A program made the position numbers and the translations under genes. From an uncultured Clostridia bacterium (GTDB lineage: Bacteria > Bacillota > Clostridia > UBA1381), in NCBI GenBank assembly GCA_905235885.1, contig CAJONM010000166.1:1-11534 (forward strand): a DNA stretch of 11,534 nt, written 5' to 3'. Below, one piece after another: positions 5,440 to 11,534 of this stretch. Positions within the stretch are counted from its first letter, which is position 1; each line of letters begins with the position of its first letter. Under the pieces are notes generated by a model, which saw only the letters and a list, made by a program, of their open reading frames with translations, had not been told where the DNA came from and did no database searches.

Positions 5440-7713
5440 TTATACGCCCATAACGCGCAGGGCAATGACGCTCATATCATCCTCGGCGGTGCCGCGGCTT
5501 TTTGACAGTGCGGTGTCGATCACCTCGTGCGCAAGCTCGTCCATGGTGTTATGCGGCTTTATCAGTATGCTTCGTATCCAGTCCGTTTTTGAAACGGTAT
5601 ATCCCGATTCTGTGATACCGTCGGTCATAAGCAGGACAATATCACCCTCGGCAAGCTCAAGCCGCTTCCTGTCGGGAGTTATATGCTCAACTATCCCGAT
5701 AGGCGCGGAGGCGGCGGATATTGCCTTTACATCTCCGCCCGAGAGCAGCATCGTTTCCGCGCTGCCTATCTTATACAGCTCTGCCTTGCCCGTATAGAGG
5801 TCTATACAGAGGAGATCTATCGTAGAGAACATCTCCCTGTCCATATTGATGCACATGGATGAATTAAGAATGGAGATCGCCGTCATAACGCCTATCCCTG
5901 CCTTTAGAAAGCTTGTAAGGAGCCGCAATACGGCGGCGCTTTCGTACTGTGCCTCTCTGCCGCTGCCCATCCCATCGGCGGCAATGGCGAAAAATCTGCT
6001 TCTGGAATCGGTAAATACGGTCACGCTGTCGCCGTTTATATTCGAGCCGTGCTGAGGCAGCTGCAAGACGGAGCAGTCAACGATATATCCGGGGCGCGAA
6101 ACATACTTGCTCAGTCCTCGCTCCGATTTTTCAAAAGCGACCGCCCTGTCCATAACGGAGGACAGCACGCCCTCAACGGCAGCTCTGTGCACTGTCGGGG
6201 GCAGACGAAGATATATCTCGCAGCTTCCGCCGGCATTTTCGACCACGCTCACCTCATACGGCATAACGCCGATGCTGTCAAGGGCGTCCACGATCCGTTC
6301 CTCCTCATTTTCGAGGAAAATAAATCCGCTCTCGATATCAGACGCCATCATATCAAGCAGATGATGAAGCTCGTTATACTGGTTTGATATAAGGTTACGG
6401 GTGGTGACCGCGTCGGCGCGGCGCAGCATATCGCGGCGATACAGTTCATATACATGGTTTATCTCGTATATGAAAATATTGGCGCGTTCGCACCGCTCGC
6501 AGAAACGGGACGGAGCATTTTCCGGCGTAAGCGCGCCCTCCGCCTCTATTATGCCGACAAGCTCAAGGATATTTTTATATGTACGCCTGAAATCCGTCTG
6601 CCAGCATTTGCCGCGTAGCTTACAGCTTTTGCATACGCGCGTTGCCGTTTCGTCCAGGATCGCGCCCATATCATCGGAATATTTTTTCAGCCGCCCCTCC
6701 GAAACGGCGAGAAAGCACTCGTGCAGACTGCCAAACGCGTCTCCGGTACTTCTCAGTCGCGCTGTAAGATATTGCCGCATCCGCTGCATCGGATCGACTT
6801 TCTCGACCTGAACGGACTTGTCAAAAAATGTCCTGAAATATTCATGTACGACCGCCGGAGTTGCGATAAACAGCACCGCGCCGACGGCGGAATCGTAAAT
6901 ATTTATCGGCAGCTCGTAGGCGCTTTTGGCATATATAAGGGAGATCGCCGCACCGCACATATACCCGATCGCGCATCCGATCCGTTTATATCCGTTCATA
7001 AGGCTTGCGAAAACGGCGCACATTCCGAAAATACCCATCATGATAAGAGATGATGACGATGACATCGACAGCATAAAGCCAATGCAAAGTCCCGTTGCCG
7101 CCGATACGGCAACGGACGCATTCAGAGCGGTTATGAGAATGACATATACCGACATAATGTTAGATATTCCCACAACACCGATAAAAAGCCCGTTAAGCCC
7201 CGATATTATCGCGCCGACGGCAACGGCGGCGCATATGTATTCCTCCGCGCCCATCCTGCCGCGTTTTGAGAAATCATCCGATACTATCTGTGATTTGCTA
7301 AACACTATACACATCAGCGCGGCGATGACGCTTTCGGTAACGAGCAGAAAAACGGAGTAAAGGCTGTCTATGCCGCCGAGCATCATGATCGCGCCGCCCA
7401 TAAGCAGCGATACGCCGCAGAAGGCGGCGCGCAAAAATTCGCCGCTGCGGCGGAAATATCGTATCGCCAGACGAAAGATCATCATCGCTATCAGATATTT
7501 CGGAAGCAGCGCAACGCCGCCCGATGTCAATATTCCTATGCACACTGCCGCCACACCTATATATGTAAGTCTCTGGCCGAATACCGCCGCGAAAAACGCG
7601 ATCCCGAACGGCATCATTCCGAGCACCGAGGCGCGGGACGCGAGTATGAGCATGACAGACGGTATAATATCATCGAGCCGCGGCAGGCGCAGCGCCGTTT
7701 TTTTTATATTCAT
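5440..7713 (-). CDS. spoIIE: SpoIIE, stage II sporulation PP2C phosphatase
   Basis: This 757-residue protein belongs to the family of the B. subtilis phosphatase (827 aa) that dephosphorylates SpoIIAA to release sigma-F in the forespore and also acts at the asymmetric septum. Residues about 17-292 hold roughly ten hydrophobic membrane segments. A central region (about 300-540) contains C361-x2-C364, C370-W and C405-x2-C408. The PP2C domain (about 545-757) shows NGDS (560-563), ADGMGSG (579-585, metal-ligand Asp580), STIDLLCIDLYTG, SAPIG (669-673), MTDG (696-699) and EDDMSVIAL near 744. All key acidic residues appear present. ATG 7713 follows AAGGAA (7723-7728) by 9 nt. Upstream lies a Spo0A-box cluster and a sigma-A-type promoter with a 21-bp spacer, as expected for a Spo0A-activated gene. 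No clear terminator follows, so DUF1540 may be read from this transcript. Confidence 0.97.
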   Translation of the reverse strand: MNIKKTALRLPRLDDIIPSVMLILASRASVLGMMPFGIAFFAAVFGQRLTYIGVAAVCIGILTSGGVALLPKYLIAMMIFRLAIRYFRRSGEFLRAAFCGVSLLMGGAIMMLGGIDSLYSVFLLVTESVIAALMCIVFSKSQIVSDDFSKRGRMGAEEYICAAVAVGAIISGLNGLFIGVVGISNIMSVYVILITALNASVAVSAATGLCIGFMLSMSSSSSLIMMGIFGMCAVFASLMNGYKRIGCAIGYMCGAAISLIYAKSAYELPINIYDSAVGAVLFIATPAVVHEYFRTFFDKSVQVEKVDPMQRMRQYLTARLRSTGDAFGSLHECFLAVSEGRLKKYSDDMGAILDETATRVCKSCKLRGKCWQTDFRRTYKNILELVGIIEAEGALTPENAPSRFCERCERANIFIYEINHVYELYRRDMLRRADAVTTRNLISNQYNELHHLLDMMASDIESGFIFLENEEERIVDALDSIGVMPYEVSVVENAGGSCEIYLRLPPTVHRAAVEGVLSSVMDRAVAFEKSERGLSKYVSRPGYIVDCSVLQLPQHGSNINGDSVTVFTDSRSRFFAIAADGMGSGREAQYESAAVLRLLTSFLKAGIGVMTAISILNSSMCINMDREMFSTIDLLCIDLYTGKAELYKIGSAETMLLSGGDVKAISAASAPIGIVEHITPDRKRLELAEGDIVLLMTDGITESGYTVSKTDWIRSILIKPHNTMDELAHEVIDTALSKSRGTAEDDMSVIALRVMGV

Positions 7714-7744
7714 TATCTGTTGTTCCTTTCATGGCTTTTTTATG

Positions 7745-7777
7745 ATTTTACCACAAGCATTCTGAAAAGCCTGTCGA
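7745..7777 (-). promoter_or_regulatory. Candidate Spo0A-activated spoIIE promoter with 21-bp spacing
   Basis: On the minus strand, -10 TAAAAT (7745-7750) is preceded by TGG. The best -35-like hexamer is TCGACA (7772-7777), 21 bp away and lying inside a Spo0A box. There is no good hexamer at 17 bp. Overlong spacing with a Spo0A box over the -35 is the known arrangement at B. subtilis spoIIE and spoIIG. Expected start near 7738, leader about 25 nt. Confidence 0.7.
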
Positions 7778-7778
7778 A
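7772..7778 (+). promoter_or_regulatory. Spo0A box 1
   Basis: Perfect TGTCGAA on the plus strand, covering the -35-like element of spoIIE. With flanks it reads CCTGTCGAAAA. Confidence 0.8.
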
Positions 7779-7784
7779 AACGGT

Positions 7785-7791
7785 TGTCGAA
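7785..7791 (+). promoter_or_regulatory. Spo0A box 2
   Basis: Perfect TGTCGAA in the same orientation as box 1, start to start 13 bp, upstream of the spoIIE -35. Confidence 0.8.
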
Positions 7792-7803
7792 AGCATATAA
7801 TCG

Positions 7804-7810
7804 TTCGACA
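7804..7810 (-). promoter_or_regulatory. Spo0A box 3
   Basis: Perfect TGTCGAA on the minus strand, opposite to boxes 1 and 2. It ends 10 bp before the -35 of the divergent phosphoesterase promoter, so it could act on either gene. Confidence 0.7.
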
Positions 7811-7820
7811 GGTTTTTTCT

Positions 7821-7849
7821 TTGACAAGCGGCGGAATATGTGGTAAAAT
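7821..7849 (+). promoter_or_regulatory. sigma-A promoter of the phosphoesterase gene
   Basis: Consensus -35 TTGACA (7821-7826), 17-bp spacer and TGG-extended -10 TAAAAT (7844-7849). The -10 context TGTGGTAAAAT is identical to that of the divergent spoIIE promoter. Expected start near 7856, leader about 48 nt. Confidence 0.8.
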
Positions 7850-7903
7850 ATTTCCGATGCGTTATGGAAAACGGTTTTGCGGAAAGGGGCGGATCATCAT
7901 ACT

Positions 7904-8386
7904 ATGAAAAGAATACTCGTTTTTTCCGACACACACGGGAACATTTCCCTCTGTCGGAGCGTCTTAAACAATATACAATGCGATATGGTGCTGCATACGG
8001 GCGATTATGTGGGTGACGCTCAGGAGCTGCGCCGCCTGTACCCGAAGCTGGATATACGATATGTGGCAGGCAATTGCGATATGTATTCATACGCGCCGCA
8101 GAGCGATATAGCGGAAATTGACGGAGTGAAGATATTTGCCGCGCACGGTCACGCTCACAGGGTGAAATATGAAAGCGATTATCGCACGCTTGCAAAAGCG
8201 GCGCGGGATAACGGCTGCAATGTCGCGGTTTTCGGACATACGCACGATGCGTATGAGGGAAATACTGACGGAGTCATCCTCCTAAACCCCGGAAGCGCAA
8301 GATACGGCGGCACATACGGAGTTATAGAGATCGAGAACGGCATCGCAAAGGTGTGCGTCATAAATACCGCAAAATTCGGATATTGA
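7904..8386 (+). CDS. YfcE/MJ0936-type metallophosphoesterase
   Basis: This 160-residue single-domain cytosolic enzyme belongs to the calcineurin-like metallophosphoesterases. The metal and catalytic motifs are complete: D9-T-H11, G33-D34, G56-N57, H81 in AAHGHAH and G111-H112-T-H114, plus the family tail LLNPGS (125-130). Relatives hydrolyse phosphodiesters or phosphomonoesters in vitro with manganese; the physiological substrate is generally unknown. ATG 7904 gives the standard N-terminus MKRILVFSDTHG. The nearest purine-rich site, AAAGGGG (7883-7889), is 14 nt away, somewhat long. An in-frame TTG at 7877 would add nine residues not seen in the family, so I reject it. It diverges from spoIIE and its promoter lies close to Spo0A box 3, but a sporulation role is only a possibility. 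I see no convincing terminator after it. Confidence 0.92.
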   Translation: MKRILVFSDTHGNISLCRSVLNNIQCDMVLHTGDYVGDAQELRRLYPKLDIRYVAGNCDMYSYAPQSDIAEIDGVKIFAAHGHAHRVKYESDYRTLAKAARDNGCNVAVFGHTHDAYEGNTDGVILLNPGSARYGGTYGVIEIENGIAKVCVINTAKFGY

Positions 8387-8431
8387 GCAGCTCGGAAAAA
8401 TTAACAAATTGTAAATAATAGACAGAACGCG

Positions 8432-8460
8432 TTGACATTTCATATATAATGTAGTAAAAT
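8432..8460 (+). promoter_or_regulatory. sigma-A promoter of the SLH protein gene
   Basis: Consensus -35 TTGACA (8432-8437), 17-bp spacer and -10 TAAAAT (8455-8460). A TATAAT at 8445-8450 is too close to the -35 to be its partner. Expected start near 8467, leader about 35 nt with a strong AAGGAAGGAG site. Confidence 0.8.
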
Positions 8461-8501
8461 CATAATAGTATAAGATCGGTATAAGGAAGGAGAGCCGACA
8501 G

Positions 8502-11500
8502 ATGAAAAGTAAAAGAATAATATCAATATTTGCGTCATTTGCGATACTAATATCGGCAATTCCCATTGTCGGCGCGACATTCCCCGATGTTGCCGAAGGG
8601 TCGCAGTATTCGGAGGCGATCGAGTCATTGACGGCTTTAGGCGTTGTTGACGGTGATGACAACGGCTTGTTCAATCCAGAAAAACCCGTAACGAGAGCCG
8701 AATTTACAAAGCTTGTTGTCGAGGCTCTGGGCGAGGGTGATGCCGCCACATCGCAGGTGACATCGAAATTTACAGATGCGGCAAATACTTCCGTTCACTG
8801 GGCTGCCGGATATATCGCGCAGGGCGTGGCGGACGGATTTATAGATGGCTATGACGATACGACCTTCGGCCCCGATGATAAGGTCACATTTGCGCAGGCG
8901 TGCAAGATGCTCGTTGCGGCGATAGGATATACGATATACGCCGAGGGTGCAGGCGGCTGGCCGAGCGGATATGTTGCTCAGGCATCAACACTTAAAATAT
9001 CAAAGAGCGTTTCCGCGTCAAACGATACTCAGCTCACAAGAGAGCAGTGCGCATCCATGGTATTTAACACGATGAAGGCGCCGCTGTGCGAGGTAAGCGG
9101 ATATATGCCGGTGGCGAGTATGTCCGGCGGATATGTTCAGGCACCGAAAATAGTCGTATATGACGGCGACGACGGCGGTATTTACAAATCGCTGCTTACC
9201 GAGGATCACAACGCGTATTATGTAAAGGGCAGAGTTATCGCAAATTCGCAGAGCGACTCTATGCTCAATAAAAATGAGGTAAGATACAAGGTCGAGGTAT
9301 CGGATAACTTCCGCGATCTTGAATATGAAACGACCTCAGCCGATGACCGCGTTGAGAAAATGAATATAGGCTCGACCGCGGCGGATAGTATGATGTTCTC
9401 ATATTCCGAGGCTGTGGTACACTATAACGAGGATTCCGGAAGATACACGATCCTGTCAATAACGAAATTCGGCGAGTCAAGGACGGTATCGTTCAATGCC
9501 GACGATGTCGCGCTCGACACAGCCGCGCTCATTGCAAATGTAACGGGCGGCGGCAAGATGGAGGTTTATAAGAGCAAGGCAACGACCTCTACAACAAAAT
9601 ACCACCTTGCAAACGCCATAAGACTTTATGTAAACAACCGCGACACGACGATAACAGCCGCCAATATCGCGTCATATATCCGCGATAACAAGGTCGGCAC
9701 GGTAACTCTTGTTGACAGCACCGATTCGGGAACAACATCAACGGACGGATATTACGACTATATTATGGTATCCTACTATATAGACGCGGTGGTATCCAAT
9801 GTCCAGACGGGCGCAAACGGAGCAAGGATATATTTCAACGGCTCGTCGGACAACACATCCAGAATGGGCTGGGATCCTGAGGATGATAATACAAATGTCA
9901 AGTTTATCAAATATGAAACGGAAATATCGTATCTTGATCTTGACGAAAACGATATTCTCACCATTGAAGCAAATCCCGATATTGATCTCAGAGACATAAC
10001 AGATGACGATTATGTTACGGCATATGTAAGCAGCAATACGGTTTCTGTTGATGTTACGAGCATTGACGATGATGAAGACACCATAGAAGCGGATGGCAGG
10101 GAATATGAGATAGTATCGGATAACCTGCTGAGCGCGCTCGATTTCAGTGTCGGCGATCAATATGTCCTTTACCTTGATGCATTCGGATATATCGCATATA
10201 AAGAGGACGGCGTATCATCGAGAAATTACGGCGTACTTGTAGGTATGTACACCGACTCCGGCAACACATCTCCATCCGTTAAGCTTATAAATTCAAGCGG
10301 CGCGGTAGTGAGCTATGTATGTAAGAACAATACCGAGGGTGACGCGTTCTACAGACTTCTGACGACCGGTACGACTTCAGGTACGGCATCATATCCCGGC
10401 GGCACAGTATCGATAAACAACGCGGCTGTCAGCGCGCTTGTTATGTCGGGACAGACGGTATGCACATACAAGCTTGTCGGCGGCAAGCTCAAGACATGTA
10501 CCGAGCTTGATCCGTACGGCGGCACCGGAACATACAGAGAGTCGACCTCAAAGCTTGCGGGCTGCACTATCTCCGATACGGTAACGAGCATAATAGATAT
10601 AAGCGAATATATATCGGACAACACAGCAAGCAAGGTATCGATATCAAGCTTCGAGGATGATTTCACATATACCGCATATGCGTATGACAGAAGCACAAGC
10701 AGTGCCGTATACAGATTTGTGGTTGTAACAGACGGTATGAGCTCGCTCCGTCCGTCGGCGAAGATCGCCGTTGTGCAGAAGATCAGCGGCACGACTATGT
10801 CAAGCGACGATACATTATGCCGCAGAATAGTTGTATCGGTAAACGGCAGTGAGGACCAGACGGTATTGTTTGACAGTGATATAGCCGCAGTTCCGTCCGA
10901 GGGCGATGTTATCCAATATCTCGTTTCGTCGGATGGTTATGTAAAGGCAAACGGCTACAGACTGCTGCTTGATGCAAGCAATAATTACAGTAATATGTTC
11001 GTGTCAACAACGAATAATGCCGATTTCTCAAATCGTCTTACGGCGGCGGCGCGCAGTCTGCACGGACTTGATACGGATGTAAATGTTTATTACGGCGTAG
11101 TCTACAGACAGACAGGAAATGTCCTTGAGATCTTCACATCCCAGGCAGGCGGCACATCGAGCGTAACGGCGCTGACAGATGTTTCCACAGCCGGCGCGGA
11201 CAAATATACGGTTGACTATAAGAATAATGCCAAATACAGAGTATCTGTCGGCGGTATAACTCAGCCAAACTCGATATTCTCACCGACATATTCGGATGCG
11301 ACAAAGACATATGTTTCGTGGGCAGCGGTAAGGACCGAGGAGGTTTCACCGTCCATGGCATTCATTTTCGAGGTCGATAAGGATGTTACGGATGTTGTAT
11401 ACTATACAGGCGAGTACAGAGCAAGCGATGTGACTATTGCGGCTCCAATGGCAGCACCGATGGATATGCCGATATTGGCAACGCCCGAACCGACGGCGAC

Positions 11501-11534
11501 ACCTGAACCGACGGCAACGCCTGAACCTACGGCA
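8502..11534 (+). CDS. SLH-domain surface protein, 3' end missing
   Basis: The frame is open for 1011 codons from ATG 8502 to the window end with no stop. AAGGAAGGAG (8483-8492) lies 9 nt upstream. A signal peptide covers about 1-25 (cut near VGA/TF). Three SLH domains follow: about 27-75 (FPDV, TRAEFTKL), 90-141 (FTDA, FGPDDKVTF) and a weaker one 153-192 (LTREQCASM). SLH triplets anchor proteins non-covalently to secondary wall polysaccharide. Residues about 200-980 are Thr/Ser/Asp/Tyr-rich and probably beta-rich, with no enzyme motif I recognise. Segments such as VGDQYVLYLDAFGYIAYKED and EGDVIQYLVSSDGYVKA share a GD-x3-Y-x-GY pattern, suggesting diverged internal repeats. Three ATPEPT repeats end the visible part, a typical linker to another domain. 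It could be an S-layer component or an anchored enzyme whose catalytic part lies beyond the window. Confidence 0.9.
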   Translation, partial: MKSKRIISIFASFAILISAIPIVGATFPDVAEGSQYSEAIESLTALGVVDGDDNGLFNPEKPVTRAEFTKLVVEALGEGDAATSQVTSKFTDAANTSVHWAAGYIAQGVADGFIDGYDDTTFGPDDKVTFAQACKMLVAAIGYTIYAEGAGGWPSGYVAQASTLKISKSVSASNDTQLTREQCASMVFNTMKAPLCEVSGYMPVASMSGGYVQAPKIVVYDGDDGGIYKSLLTEDHNAYYVKGRVIANSQSDSMLNKNEVRYKVEVSDNFRDLEYETTSADDRVEKMNIGSTAADSMMFSYSEAVVHYNEDSGRYTILSITKFGESRTVSFNADDVALDTAALIANVTGGGKMEVYKSKATTSTTKYHLANAIRLYVNNRDTTITAANIASYIRDNKVGTVTLVDSTDSGTTSTDGYYDYIMVSYYIDAVVSNVQTGANGARIYFNGSSDNTSRMGWDPEDDNTNVKFIKYETEISYLDLDENDILTIEANPDIDLRDITDDDYVTAYVSSNTVSVDVTSIDDDEDTIEADGREYEIVSDNLLSALDFSVGDQYVLYLDAFGYIAYKEDGVSSRNYGVLVGMYTDSGNTSPSVKLINSSGAVVSYVCKNNTEGDAFYRLLTTGTTSGTASYPGGTVSINNAAVSALVMSGQTVCTYKLVGGKLKTCTELDPYGGTGTYRESTSKLAGCTISDTVTSIIDISEYISDNTASKVSISSFEDDFTYTAYAYDRSTSSAVYRFVVVTDGMSSLRPSAKIAVVQKISGTTMSSDDTLCRRIVVSVNGSEDQTVLFDSDIAAVPSEGDVIQYLVSSDGYVKANGYRLLLDASNNYSNMFVSTTNNADFSNRLTAAARSLHGLDTDVNVYYGVVYRQTGNVLEIFTSQAGGTSSVTALTDVSTAGADKYTVDYKNNAKYRVSVGGITQPNSIFSPTYSDATKTYVSWAAVRTEEVSPSMAFIFEVDKDVTDVVYYTGEYRASDVTIAAPMAAPMDMPILATPEPTATPEPTATPEPTA
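11478..11534 (+). repeat. 18-bp tandem repeat coding ATPEPT linker, truncated by window
   Basis: Three near-identical 18-bp units (11478-11495, 11496-11513, 11514-11531) plus the first codon of a fourth encode Ala-Thr-Pro-Glu-Pro-Thr. Differences are synonymous third-position changes. Such extended linkers separate domains of secreted proteins and may change in copy number. Confidence 0.9.

Noticed and set aside
7770..7818. Hairpin plus T run resembling a plus-strand terminator
   Set aside because: The stems are the inverted Spo0A boxes themselves, and no plus-strand gene ends upstream, since spoIIE is read away. Operator function explains it better.
9738..10160. 140-codon minus-strand open frame inside the SLH gene
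   Set aside because: It is a mirror of the SLH protein frame, with no start signals and low-complexity composition.
11478..11534. Short regular repeats as a CRISPR array
   Set aside because: The units are contiguous 18-bp codon repeats in frame, without spacers, encoding ATPEPT.
1..11534. Mobile element, phage, defence or toxin-antitoxin system
   Set aside because: I found no transposase, integrase, terminal repeats, nuclease or antitoxin-like gene. All intact genes read as chromosomal sporulation, surface or housekeeping genes.

Overview
The window looks like chromosome from a spore-forming, Gram-positive anaerobe of the class Clostridia. It carries a Spo0A-type response regulator, SpoIIE, a small DUF1540 protein, a surface protein anchored by S-layer homology (SLH) domains, and secreted wall or matrix enzymes. 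Promoters are of the sigma-A type (TTGACA, 17 bp, TAAAAT). I cannot name the genus from the sequence. I see no tRNA, rRNA, CRISPR array, transposase or phage gene.

Layout. 1-730 (+) is the 3' part of a secreted SH3-NlpC/P60 cell-wall endopeptidase. It converges on a Spo0A-family regulator (799-1569, -) across a strong bidirectional terminator. htpG (1712-3532, -) lies upstream of the regulator on the same strand. Divergent from htpG, and sharing a compact back-to-back promoter region, is a secreted transglutaminase-like protein (3683-5131, +). It converges on a DUF1540 gene (5157-5321, -) across a second hairpin. spoIIE (5440-7713, -) comes next. It diverges from a small YfcE-type metallophosphoesterase (7904-8386, +) across a 190-bp intergenic region holding three perfect Spo0A boxes. 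The window ends inside a large three-SLH surface protein (8502 to beyond 11534, +), cut in a Thr-Pro-Glu repeat linker.

How it fits together. Two themes are interleaved. One is sporulation control: the Spo0A-type regulator, Spo0A boxes and spoIIE, perhaps with DUF1540. The other is the cell surface: the NlpC/P60 hydrolase, the transglutaminase-like protein and the SLH protein. Most genes have their own promoter, so this is a row of short transcription units rather than one operon. The least expected signals are the spoIIE control region with its 21-bp promoter spacing, the unusual receiver and DNA-binding residues of the Spo0A-like protein with a palindrome over its -10 box, and a DUF1540 leader in which an inverted repeat includes the start codon. 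I found no clearly new multi-gene system.
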